Shown here: one piece after another, positions 7,252-15,677 of the stretch | Layout of the letters: every line of letters starts with the position of its first letter | Position numbering within the stretch: the first letter of the stretch is position 1 | Source: Frankia gtarii | GTDB taxonomy: Bacteria; Actinomycetota; Actinomycetes; Frankiales; Frankiaceae | Length of the DNA: 32,634 nucleotides | Assembly: GCF_025403375.1 (NCBI RefSeq) | Contig: NZ_JAMPTM010000042.1 | Location: 1-32,634, forward strand | Direction of reading: 5' to 3' | Notes under the pieces: model-generated | What the model saw: only the letters and a program-made list of their open reading frames with translations | Databases searched by the model: none | Told to the model about the DNA's origin: nothing | Position numbers and translations under genes: made by a program

Positions 7252-8232
7252 GTGCGCTACGCCATCGACCCGGAAATCGCGCCCTGGGTCGCTCTTCTGG
7301 TCGACGTGCCGATCGCCGACGTCACGCAGGCTCGCGCGCTGGTGCGGGAGCTCACCGCGGCCGCCCCGCGGCCCGACTCCGGCGGTGCGGTCTCGATCAG
7401 CGACCGGGCGATCCCGGGACCGGCTGGACTGGCGGACGCACCGGACGTCCGGGTGCGGATCTACCGTCCCGTCGCGGCGCCGGCCGGCTGTCCGGCGGTG
7501 CTCTTCCTGCACGGCGGCGGTTTCATTCTCGGCGATCTCGACATGGCGCATTCCGAGGCGCTCCGGTTCGCGAAGCTGGGTTGTGTGGTGCTCAGCGTCG
7601 ACTACCGGCTCGCGCCCGAACACCCCTACCCGGCCGCGCTCGACGACTGCTACGCCGCGCTCACCTGGCTGGCCCGCGAGGCCCGGCCGAGCCTGGGCGT
7701 GGATCCGGCGCGCATCGCCGTCGCCGGTGGCAGCGCGGGTGCGTGCCTCGCCGCCGCGCTGGCCCTGCTCAGCCGCGACCGCGGCGGCCCGGCCCTGTGC
7801 TTCCAGTTCCTCACCGCCCCCAAACTCGACGACCGTCTCGGCACCGTGTCGATGCGCACGTTCACGGACACGCCGATGTGGGACAGCGCAAAAGTCGCGC
7901 TCACCTGGCGCTACTACCTCGGCGACCGCGCCGGCGGGTCTGATGCGGACGTGCCGGCCTACGCCGCGCCGGCCCGCGCGCAGGACCTGTCGGGCCTGCC
8001 ACCCGCGTTCATCGCGGTCTGCGAGTTCGACCCGTTACGCGACGAGGGCCTCTCCTACGCACAACGGCTCGTCCAGGCCGGAGTCCCCACCGAACTGCAC
8101 CTCTACCCCGGCACCTTCCACGGCTCCCGACTCATCCAGGACGCCGCGGTCACCCGACAGATGATCGCCGACGAGGATCGAGCCATCGTCCGCCGCCTCG
8201 GCCTCGAACCCCGCCGCACCCCGAGTTGCTAA
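7252..8232 (+). CDS. Alpha/beta hydrolase (HSL/acetyl-esterase family)
   Basis: This 326-aa hydrolase belongs to the hormone-sensitive lipase branch of carboxylesterases. The oxyanion-hole motif HGGGF is at 87-91, the nucleophile elbow GGSAG has Ser161, and Asp260 (FDPLRDEG) and His290 (TFHGS) complete the triad. Length and motif spacing are normal and there is no signal peptide, so it should act in the cytoplasm on short acyl esters. The GTG start at 7252 has GAGG 7 nt upstream. The gene is divergent from a PucR-type regulator. Its TAA stop (8230-8232) overlaps the TAG stop of the convergent gene at 8229, leaving no space for a terminator between the two. The natural substrate is unknown. 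Confidence 0.92.
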   Translation: MRYAIDPEIAPWVALLVDVPIADVTQARALVRELTAAAPRPDSGGAVSISDRAIPGPAGLADAPDVRVRIYRPVAAPAGCPAVLFLHGGGFILGDLDMAHSEALRFAKLGCVVLSVDYRLAPEHPYPAALDDCYAALTWLAREARPSLGVDPARIAVAGGSAGACLAAALALLSRDRGGPALCFQFLTAPKLDDRLGTVSMRTFTDTPMWDSAKVALTWRYYLGDRAGGSDADVPAYAAPARAQDLSGLPPAFIAVCEFDPLRDEGLSYAQRLVQAGVPTELHLYPGTFHGSRLIQDAAVTRQMIADEDRAIVRRLGLEPRRTPSC

Positions 8233-9584
8233 TCGCGCGTCACCCGCCAGCTGTCCCCGCCCACCCGGTAACCCGGATTCCACCTGAACACATAGGCGCG
8301 ATCGGAGTCGTATTTGTAGTCGGCCGCGTAGAGCCAGCCGGACTTCTGGTTGTTCTGCAGGCCGATGCTGTCCCCATCGCGGAGGACAGTGTTACCGGCG
8401 ATGGTGAAACCGCAATCTTTTAGTACCCGGACGGTGCTGTTGATGGTCAGGTCCTTGCCGTACGGGCCCCGCAGCTCCCGGATGCGCACGATATTCTCGC
8501 TCGCGGTGAACTCGGCCCCGCCGTTTCCGGTGAGACTGCCGTTGACGGTCAGGTCGCCCAGTATCTTCAACCCATTGAGGCCGGAGGTCGTCAGCTTGTT
8601 CTGGTTGCCGTAGCCGACCGTGAGATCGTGGTTGGCGTACAGCGACCCGTTCGCGTTGAGCGTGGACTGCGCGGTGAGGTCCCCGGAGACCGTCAACGCG
8701 GAGCGGGCGGAGACGTTTCCGGAGATGGTCAGCGCGGACCAGGCGGAGACGTTCCCGGAGACGGTCAGCGCGGAGCGGGCGGAGACGTCCCCGTCGACCG
8801 TCAGTGCGGTGAGCTCCGGATTCGGGACCGTGACGGTCGTGGTCAGGTAATGGGTCGTGTCGCCGACGACGTAGCTGAGGTGGAAGGTGGTGTCCCGCAG
8901 GATCGTTCCCTTCCACTGGAGGTCGGTGGTGGTCTCCGACTGCCCGTAGGCCGGTTTCGCCCCCGAGCCGTGCAGGATGGTGTACTCGAGGGTGTCCGGG
9001 CCACGCCAGGTGAGGCGGATGTTGCCGCCGGAGTTCGCCTCGGGCTGGTCGGCGTGGAAGTCGCCGACACTCTGCACCGGGATCCGCGGGGCGGGGAACT
9101 TGGTGATAGGCAGGGTGGTGAAACCGGGGCTGTCCGGCCAGTTCCCCTGGTCCAGGGTCGCCGTCTCGCGGACCTCCACCCGGGCCGTGCCCGGCTGGGT
9201 GCTGATCGACAGGTTGGTCAGCGTGATGGTGATGCCCGAGACGTCCAGGGGGTTGCCGTTCCCTCCGGCCGCCCGGGCCACGAAGTTCGCGTAGTCCCCG
9301 TCGGGCAGGGCGATGTCCGCGCCGGCCTCGATCCGTTCCACCGTCCACCCGTCGGCGCTCGCCGTGCCGTCCCCCAGATCGGCGTCCACCAGGCTCTGGG
9401 CCAGGTCGCCCTGGGGCAGCGAGAAGACGATCTCCCGGCAGTAGACGGTCTCGCCACCACCGTTGGACACCACGAGGTGCAGGGTCGCCGACGGGGTTGC
9501 GGTACCGACCGCCGCGTACAGCGGGTACGGCTCGCTGATGATGGCGTAGTCCAGCAGGGGCTTGCCGATGTCCGATTCGCTCAT
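8229..9584 (-). CDS. Fibre-like repeat protein, last gene of the DUF6603 operon
   Basis: This 451-aa protein is not assigned to a family. The N-terminal two thirds look beta-rich, with many Thr/Val-alternating strands (for example ITITLTNLSISTQPGTARVE). It then has 12-residue repeats of the type ALTVSGNVSARS, followed by LTVNGSLTGNGG and a compact C-terminal part rich in aromatic and charged residues (GWLYAADYKYDSDRAYVFRW). Strings of short Val/Ser/Asn/Gly repeats like this are seen in trimeric fibres and beta-helices such as phage tail fibres, so a shaft with a terminal knob is a reasonable guess. There is no signal peptide or membrane segment. The ATG at 9584 has GAGGAG 10 nt upstream and lies 35 bp after the previous gene, so it is the fourth gene of the operon. 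Confidence 0.75.
   Translation of the reverse strand: MSESDIGKPLLDYAIISEPYPLYAAVGTATPSATLHLVVSNGGGETVYCREIVFSLPQGDLAQSLVDADLGDGTASADGWTVERIEAGADIALPDGDYANFVARAAGGNGNPLDVSGITITLTNLSISTQPGTARVEVRETATLDQGNWPDSPGFTTLPITKFPAPRIPVQSVGDFHADQPEANSGGNIRLTWRGPDTLEYTILHGSGAKPAYGQSETTTDLQWKGTILRDTTFHLSYVVGDTTHYLTTTVTVPNPELTALTVDGDVSARSALTVSGNVSAWSALTISGNVSARSALTVSGDLTAQSTLNANGSLYANHDLTVGYGNQNKLTTSGLNGLKILGDLTVNGSLTGNGGAEFTASENIVRIRELRGPYGKDLTINSTVRVLKDCGFTIAGNTVLRDGDSIGLQNNQKSGWLYAADYKYDSDRAYVFRWNPGYRVGGDSWRVTRD
8681..8824. repeat. 36-bp in-frame tandem repeat in the fibre-like gene
   Basis: Three well-conserved 36-bp units occupy 8681-8716, 8717-8752 and 8753-8788, with a degenerate fourth to about 8824. 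Each encodes 12 residues (DVSARSALTVSG type) on the minus strand. The units abut with no spacers, and the DNA copies are closer to each other than protein selection alone would require, which suggests recent duplication. Confidence 0.85.
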
Positions 9585-9619
9585 GGCGCGACGGCTCCTC
9601 TCGGGAGTGGATACGAAGG

Positions 9620-12600
9620 TCACGGCGCGTCGAAGCCGCCGGACAGGCGCAGGTGGCCGGTGCGGATGACCGGGCCGTCCTCGTCCAGTCGGGCGGTCTG
9701 GTCGCTCTGGACGATCGGCTGGTGGACCCAGCCGGTCGGGGCGCCGTCGACGTCGGGGACGACCAGCTCGGCCCAGTCCCACGTGCCCTGCGCGGAGGTG
9801 GGATGCGGCAGGGCGATGGCGTCGACGAGGCCGGCCGGCCCGCCCTGGCCGTCGGCGCCCGGCGCGTCGGACGGCACCGCGCGGGTCGTGGTCAGCACCG
9901 GGCTCAGTCGCAGCGCCACGCTCATCGCGGCCATCGCCGTGCGGGTGAACCGGGACGGCAGCAGCAGCTCGGTGGCGGGCAGCAGGTCCGTGGTGGCGTG
10001 GACGGCGGCGCGCGGGTCGACCAGCAGGGTGAGGTGCGTCCGTTCGGTGGAGTCCGCCGCCAGGGTCGGCCAGTTCACGCCGTCGATCGCGGTGACGTAG
10101 CCGGTGGGTTCGGCGGTGTCGGGAGTGGCCACCGCGTAGAACGTCGTGTAGTCCGATTCGGCGAAGTAGCCGATGAGCCCGTCGCCCTGCTGGCCGGCGT
10201 TGCCGAGCCGGATGGGCCACCGGTAGTCCAGGTGGGCCATCTCCGGCGGCGCGCCGTGGCCAGCGGCGCGTCGCTCGCGCCACTGGGTCAACGCCCGCCA
10301 GTCCAACGCGTAGCGCCAGCCGGCGTCGGTGATCGGCGGACCGTCCAGCTCGAAGCCGAGCCTGGCGCGGATCAGGGCCAGGGGACGTCCGAGCAACGCG
10401 CCGAGCACCTCGTCGCCGAACGGGTCGCCGGGGTCGATACCGGCCAGCGCCTGATCGACGGTGGACAGCAGGTCGGTGAAGGCCGCCGGCCCCCGGGCGA
10501 CCAGCTCCCGGGCGAACGCATGGAGTTGCGGCCGGTCGTCGCGCAGCTCGTCGATCGTCCCGACCTGCGAATCCGGCAGCGGCCCCCAGCCGACGACGGC
10601 CGTGGGCGGCTCGCCGTCGGCGCCGGCGACGAGTTCGACCCGCAGCTCGCCGAGGGCCGCCCCGGTCGGGGCATAGCAGAGCAGCGAGCGGTCGACGTAG
10701 TTCGGAATGATCCACCCACCGACCGGGGTGGTGTCCGGGGTCAGGTCGACCAGGTGGTCGTCGTCGTGCTCGGCCACGAAGTCGAACCGCAGCCGGGCGG
10801 GCTGGAGCAGCCGCGGCGGAAGCTGGACGAAACGGTCGGACAGGTGCGGGTCGGCGTACCGGCCATCGGGACGCAGGCTGTCCGCGACCGCGGGAATCAG
10901 GTAGTCCTGGTCGCCGTAGTGCAGAACGTCGAGGGTCTGGCCGAACTCGTCGACGACACTCAGGGCGGCCAGGGCGAACTGGCCGGCCCGGATCTGGGTG
11001 AATCCGGACGGCTGCCAGCCCTTGAACGGCTCGGGCAGCGGCCCCGGGGCGGGCAGGTGGTCGAAGGCGTCGCCGATGAGGCGGCCGATCGCGCCGGGTG
11101 GGCGCAGGCCCGGCGCGGGGTCGCGCAACGCGAACGCGTCGGTGAGCCCGTCCAGGCTCTGGGACAGCAGGTCCAGGTCCCGGATCTGTGCCGCGGCGAC
11201 GGTGAACGCCGCACCCGCGGCGGCGGGCCGCTCGGCGGCGAGCCGGTCCAGCGCGCTGCCCAGGGTGTGCTGGGCCAGCGGGACGAGGAACCGGCGTCCC
11301 GTCACCTGCGCCGCGGCGGCGGCGGAGCCCGCCTGCCAGTGGTAGCGGCTGCCGTCGAAGCGCCAGTTCGGCGCGGCCGGGTCGCCGTAAGGGACGGGCC
11401 AGTGCCGGACCCGCCACTGGTACAGCAGCGGCTTCCAGGGCTGCCGCCACGGCTGCGGCGCGAGCTGCGGGGGAATCGAGCCCGCGTGGGCCGGGTCGAG
11501 CAGGTAGAGGAGCTCGCCCAGCAGCGCCGCCGCGATCGGCGGCAGCCCGTCGGCCCGCAACGACGCGAAGGCGTCTGGCAGCGGTCCACCAGGCCGGGTG
11601 TCGCCGAGAATCTGCGCGGCCAGCCGGCAGGCGAGCGTCCCGGCACCCGTCAGCGAGGCGTGCGCCGCCTGACTCTTCGCTCCCGCCAGCACAACGGTGG
11701 GATCGGTGACCTGGTAGAACGGCGGCAACGCGGACCGGCGCAGCTCGTAGCCGGCGGGCAGCGGGTGCTCGGCGACGTACGCGGCGATGGACCGCGCCAG
11801 CTCCTCGGCGTCCGCGCCGTGCGGCACTTTCGCCTGCAGGTCCGCCAGATCGGCGAGGCGCCTGGTCACCTCGGCGGCGAGGCTCGCGTCGTTCGCCGGA
11901 TCGATCTCGGCGCGCAGTTGCTCCCGGGTGTACTGCGGTGGGATGAGCGGCAGTCCGTGCATCCACCACAGCGCGTACAGCCGCTTCTGGAACGCGACGA
12001 GGTCACGTGCGGCGGTGTCGTGGGCGCTCTGGTCGGTGTTGAGCCGCGCCAGCCAGCCCTCGTAGCCGGGGGCGGTGCCGGACCAGGTGACCGACGCGGG
12101 GTCACCCGAGGTGTTCCCCAGGTCGGCGGAGTCCGCGAGGTGCCAGCCGTAGCCGCCGGGCAACCGCTGGAACCACCCGCGATGCAGGGCCTGCGCGGTG
12201 TCGATGTCGCCGTCCGGGCCGTCGAGGACGTCCAGCAGGCCGCGGCCGAGCGCGTGCAGGAGCGCCGGGTCGGCGTCACCGAGATCCCCGGACGCGGCGA
12301 GCAGGGCGGCGTGGGCCTCGTCGACGCTGCTGCCCACCGCGATCTTGTCCCGGACATCGCTGGACTCCGGGCGGTCCGAGTCCGGGATCCCGCCAGGATT
12401 CCACCCGACGCCGACGGCTCGGCCGCAGTAGGTGGTGCTCCGCGGCGTCCACCCGTCGGGGAGGTCGGCGATCGTCCAGTTCAGCGCGGCCAGCACGTCG
12501 GCCACCGAGGCGGTTCGCAGCCGGCGGGTCAGCTCCTCCTGCGCCGGGTCCGAGTACCAGCCGATGACCTGGTAGTTCAGGGTCGTGGGCCAGTCAACGC

Positions 12601-13255
12601 CGGTCAGCGGGTCATGCAGCGAGAACACGTTGCCGTGGTACGGCTGGTAGGCGGAGAAGGTCAGCAGGCCCGGCCCCACCGCGGTGAGGAACAGCTCCGC
12701 GCGGTCGGGGTCGGTGGGCTCGTGCCAGGCGGTGCCGGCCGGGCCGATGTCGAGGGCCCGGCCGAGCCGCGTCGTCACGATCGTCGAGCGGTACGGCGTC
12801 GACGTGGGGTCGCGGACGCCGGTCCGAACGGGATGGAGAAACGGAGATGTGCCCTTACGGGCGTCCAGGAAGTCGCTCTCCACCACCCAGCCGGTGGTCA
12901 GCTCGGGGTCGTCGGGCGCATGCCGGACGACGAGCCAGCGGTTCGGGACGAGTGGGAACTCCGTGCCCCCGCCCGGCTCGCGGGCAGCGCCCTGGCGCAG
13001 CGCCTCGGGCAGCTCCCAGCGCACGTACACGCCATCGTGCTGCTTGTAGGCGTCGTCGGACTCGCCGTCCTGGGTGGCGTTCCACTTCTCCTCGTTGGTG
13101 AACGGGTCCGGTTCGGGGCTACGGCTGTGGCGCAGCAGGGAGAAGTTCGGCCGCCAGCGGCGGAAGCCCTGGCCGCCGCGCTCGCGCACGGCCTGGTTGA
13201 CCACCAGGGCGTCCACGTTCACCGGGACGATGATCGTGGTCTCGGCGTCAGCCAT
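9620..13255 (-). CDS. Very large protein of unknown function (1,211 aa), DUF6603 operon
   Basis: This 1,211-aa protein has no domain I can name. The N-terminus (TTIIVPVNVDALVVNQA, then GVYVRWELPEAL and VPNRWLVVRH) resembles a broad set of uncharacterised large bacterial proteins that I recall having the same VPVxVDALVVN start and PNRWLVxR motif; this is recollection, not a search result. The composition is rich in Trp, Asp, Pro and Leu. There is no signal peptide, transmembrane helix or obvious catalytic motif. The ATG at 13255 overlaps the end of the preceding gene by 8 bp and has GGGAG 9 nt upstream, so translation is probably coupled. Codon bias matches its neighbours, so the frame is real despite a long antisense open frame. 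It probably acts with the other three products. Confidence 0.85.
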   Translation of the reverse strand: MADAETTIIVPVNVDALVVNQAVRERGGQGFRRWRPNFSLLRHSRSPEPDPFTNEEKWNATQDGESDDAYKQHDGVYVRWELPEALRQGAAREPGGGTEFPLVPNRWLVVRHAPDDPELTTGWVVESDFLDARKGTSPFLHPVRTGVRDPTSTPYRSTIVTTRLGRALDIGPAGTAWHEPTDPDRAELFLTAVGPGLLTFSAYQPYHGNVFSLHDPLTGVDWPTTLNYQVIGWYSDPAQEELTRRLRTASVADVLAALNWTIADLPDGWTPRSTTYCGRAVGVGWNPGGIPDSDRPESSDVRDKIAVGSSVDEAHAALLAASGDLGDADPALLHALGRGLLDVLDGPDGDIDTAQALHRGWFQRLPGGYGWHLADSADLGNTSGDPASVTWSGTAPGYEGWLARLNTDQSAHDTAARDLVAFQKRLYALWWMHGLPLIPPQYTREQLRAEIDPANDASLAAEVTRRLADLADLQAKVPHGADAEELARSIAAYVAEHPLPAGYELRRSALPPFYQVTDPTVVLAGAKSQAAHASLTGAGTLACRLAAQILGDTRPGGPLPDAFASLRADGLPPIAAALLGELLYLLDPAHAGSIPPQLAPQPWRQPWKPLLYQWRVRHWPVPYGDPAAPNWRFDGSRYHWQAGSAAAAAQVTGRRFLVPLAQHTLGSALDRLAAERPAAAGAAFTVAAAQIRDLDLLSQSLDGLTDAFALRDPAPGLRPPGAIGRLIGDAFDHLPAPGPLPEPFKGWQPSGFTQIRAGQFALAALSVVDEFGQTLDVLHYGDQDYLIPAVADSLRPDGRYADPHLSDRFVQLPPRLLQPARLRFDFVAEHDDDHLVDLTPDTTPVGGWIIPNYVDRSLLCYAPTGAALGELRVELVAGADGEPPTAVVGWGPLPDSQVGTIDELRDDRPQLHAFARELVARGPAAFTDLLSTVDQALAGIDPGDPFGDEVLGALLGRPLALIRARLGFELDGPPITDAGWRYALDWRALTQWRERRAAGHGAPPEMAHLDYRWPIRLGNAGQQGDGLIGYFAESDYTTFYAVATPDTAEPTGYVTAIDGVNWPTLAADSTERTHLTLLVDPRAAVHATTDLLPATELLLPSRFTRTAMAAMSVALRLSPVLTTTRAVPSDAPGADGQGGPAGLVDAIALPHPTSAQGTWDWAELVVPDVDGAPTGWVHQPIVQSDQTARLDEDGPVIRTGHLRLSGGFDAP

Positions 13256-15677
13256 GGCTGGTGTCTCCCGTCCCCACGGAAGTGCTCCGCGGTTCGGTGG
13301 CGCGGGCGGGTTCGGTGGTGAAGGTGCGGCGCTGGGCGGCGTTGATCATCTGAATGGCGAACTCGCTCGGCGTGAGCGGGTGGTCCCGGCCCAGCGCGGA
13401 GGTCAGCCCGGCGGCGAGACGCGCGACCCGCAGCACCTCGTCAGGGCTGCCCGCCCCCGGCGCCCGCACGTAGGCGCGTAGTCCGGGCGTGGCTGGGAAC
13501 GGGTAGTGCCGGCGATCCAGCTCCTGCCCCAGTGGCGCGAGCGCGGGGTCGAGCGAGCGCAGGCGGATGATGCCGTCCTCGATCGGGTCGTCGCTGCCGC
13601 CCTCATCCGGCTGGTCGATGCCGAAGTGGACGCCCTGCTGCGGTTCGGCGAGCTCGACCCGGCCCGGCACACCCTCGATGAGAACGAGCAGGACGTCGTC
13701 GGCGAGGGTCTCGCGGCGCACGATCGGCAACGCCTTCTCGCCGTCGGTGGCCACCGGGTCCGCATACGGACGGATCTCCAGCGCTGGCCAGCCGCTGACC
13801 AGCCGGGAGCGCAGCAGCAGTCCGGTGATCGGCCCGGCGGGCGCGGGCAGCGGTGCCTGCCCGTCGGGGCCGAAGAGCTCCTCGTCGGCGACGAGGTCGA
13901 AGGAGTGGGAGAGACCGACGCTGAGCGCGCCTTCGAGCAGGCTGTCGGTCCACTCGGGGTCCACGTGGAAGAAGCGCACGCTCTCCACCGGCAGCATCCG
14001 GGCGTCGGCCACGAGGTGCGCGAACGGCACACCCACCAGGCTGCGCAGCGCGATCAGTCGATTCCGGACGAGGGTGAGGTCGTCGTCGGGCTGCCCGTCG
14101 TCCGCGAGGCGGGAAATCCTCGCGCCGAGCCGGGCGCGCAGCTCCGGCTCGGCGCGCAGCCGCCGGGTGGTGAGCCCGGCGGTGGCCGGCAGCTCCATCG
14201 CCGCCGCAACCGGGGTGACCGGCGTGACCGGCGTGACCGGCGTGACCTCGCCTGCCGGCTGACGGCCCGCGAGGCGGCGGCCCCCCGGCGCGGCCAGGAT
14301 CTCGCCGAGGCGGTCGGCCAGCCCGTTCGTCACGAGATGTTCGACCCGCGCCCGCGCCCGCGGCCCGTCCGCCCCGGCGCCCAGGGCCTGCCGCGCCGCC
14401 TGGCCCACCTGGCCGCGCAGCCGCAGCAGCGCCGCGCAGAACTGGCGGTTGGCGAGGGCAACGCCGCGACCGGCGGTGAACGCGGTCGCGAGGCTGAGGT
14501 CGAACACGCCGTACTCCGCCAGGACCACCAGCGCCTCGGCCGCGCACTTGCGGCGGTCCCGCGCGGCCGGCGCCCCGGCGGGAACGGGGATGAGCGGGCC
14601 CCGGTACCAGCCGAAGGTGGCGCGCCCCGCCTCGGTGCGACACGAGATCGGTACATAGCCGGCGCGCAGCCGATCGTCGACCTCCTGATGGTCGGCCCCC
14701 GACGGCGCGGCCCCACCGGGCGGCAGGCGCAGCAGCAGCGCGGTTCCCCGGTCGCCCTCGGTGTCGACGAAGTGCTCGGTGAGGGCGGCGAAACCGGGCG
14801 TGTGGTCGACGAGCGTCTCGAACGACCACGACCACAGCGACACCAGCCGCAGGTTCTGCTCGGGCCCGCGGTACGTCTCGTCGTCGGGGTCGGGCAGGTA
14901 GGACTGCCAGCCCTCCAGGGAGACCAGGTGCGCGACGTATCGCCCGCCGGTGGCGCGGGGCAGCCGGTTGCCGATGACGACCGCGTAGTCGCCGACGGAG
15001 ATCAGGTCCTCGGCGAGGGTGACGTGCTGGTGCTGCTCGTTGACCCAGCGGACGTGGGTGAGCAGGGGCAGCTCGGCCTCGGTGGGGGCGACCGCGTGGA
15101 AGACGGACCCGGGCAGCAGGACCGTGCGGCACACCTGGTCGCGGTCCTCGGCCGCGATCGGGTCGGTGTCCTGGTCGAAGGCGGGCAGGACGACGCCGGC
15201 GTCGGCGGGCAGGCGTTCGGCGGGGTCGCTGAGCTGCGCGACCGTGCGCGGCTCGGTGCCGCCGAGGCAGTGCGGGTCGGCGGGCAGCTCGCCCTCGGCG
15301 AGGACGAGCAGGGCCAGCCAGGGCAGGCGCGAACCGTCCCCACTCGTGGTCTCGTCGCGTTCCCAGGGCAGCGTCGGCCGGGTGAGGGTGACGTGCGGCA
15401 GGACGTCGTCGTAGCGGCCGGTGGCGCCCGGGGTCGGGTACGTGCCGTGAATCCAGTCCGGCTGCACGCCGAAGCGCGGGGCGCGGACCTCCACCTGCTG
15501 AGCCTTCGGTGCCGTGGCGGTGGGCAGGTAACCCTGGTCGACCGCGGCCCCGTCGTGGGTGAGGGTCTGGTAGGCGGCGATGGTGTACCGCCCGGCGGTG
15601 ATCTCCGGCACGAGCGAGTCGAAGAACTGGACGTTCAACGACGGGTCGGGATCGGCGGCGTAGTTGATGCGGCTCAT
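13248..15677 (-). CDS. Large protein of unknown function (809 aa), DUF6603 operon
   Basis: This 809-aa protein is not recognised. It begins MSRINYAADPDPSLNVQFF with no signal peptide. The middle part has helical character (FDLSLATAFTAGRGVALAN, then LLRLRGQVGQAAR). Around residues 476-489 a VTP tripeptide is repeated four times, encoded by a 9-bp tandem repeat, and looks like a flexible linker between two halves. The ATG at 15677 overlaps the TGA of the upstream DUF6603 gene (ATGA), with a strong GGAGGTG 7 nt before it inside that gene, and its own end overlaps the next start by 8 bp. This arrangement indicates coupled translation and a shared job with the flanking genes. No enzymatic signature was found. 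Confidence 0.85.
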   Translation of the reverse strand: MSRINYAADPDPSLNVQFFDSLVPEITAGRYTIAAYQTLTHDGAAVDQGYLPTATAPKAQQVEVRAPRFGVQPDWIHGTYPTPGATGRYDDVLPHVTLTRPTLPWERDETTSGDGSRLPWLALLVLAEGELPADPHCLGGTEPRTVAQLSDPAERLPADAGVVLPAFDQDTDPIAAEDRDQVCRTVLLPGSVFHAVAPTEAELPLLTHVRWVNEQHQHVTLAEDLISVGDYAVVIGNRLPRATGGRYVAHLVSLEGWQSYLPDPDDETYRGPEQNLRLVSLWSWSFETLVDHTPGFAALTEHFVDTEGDRGTALLLRLPPGGAAPSGADHQEVDDRLRAGYVPISCRTEAGRATFGWYRGPLIPVPAGAPAARDRRKCAAEALVVLAEYGVFDLSLATAFTAGRGVALANRQFCAALLRLRGQVGQAARQALGAGADGPRARARVEHLVTNGLADRLGEILAAPGGRRLAGRQPAGEVTPVTPVTPVTPVAAAMELPATAGLTTRRLRAEPELRARLGARISRLADDGQPDDDLTLVRNRLIALRSLVGVPFAHLVADARMLPVESVRFFHVDPEWTDSLLEGALSVGLSHSFDLVADEELFGPDGQAPLPAPAGPITGLLLRSRLVSGWPALEIRPYADPVATDGEKALPIVRRETLADDVLLVLIEGVPGRVELAEPQQGVHFGIDQPDEGGSDDPIEDGIIRLRSLDPALAPLGQELDRRHYPFPATPGLRAYVRAPGAGSPDEVLRVARLAAGLTSALGRDHPLTPSEFAIQMINAAQRRTFTTEPARATEPRSTSVGTGDTSHG
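14211..14250. repeat. 9-bp in-frame tandem repeat (VTP linker)
   Basis: About four copies of the 9-mer GGCGTGACC, read on the opposite strand as Val-Thr-Pro codons, lie inside the 809-aa gene. The repeat keeps the reading frame and probably sets the length of a flexible linker. Confidence 0.8.

Noticed and set aside
8681-8824. 36-bp repeats as a CRISPR array
   Set aside because: The units abut with no spacers, lie inside a coding frame and encode a regular 12-residue protein repeat. No cas genes are present.
9653-13321. 1,222-aa open frame antisense to the 1,211-aa gene
   Set aside because: Low-complexity Arg/Gly/Val composition and no ribosome-binding site. The minus-strand frame has balanced composition and coupled starts.
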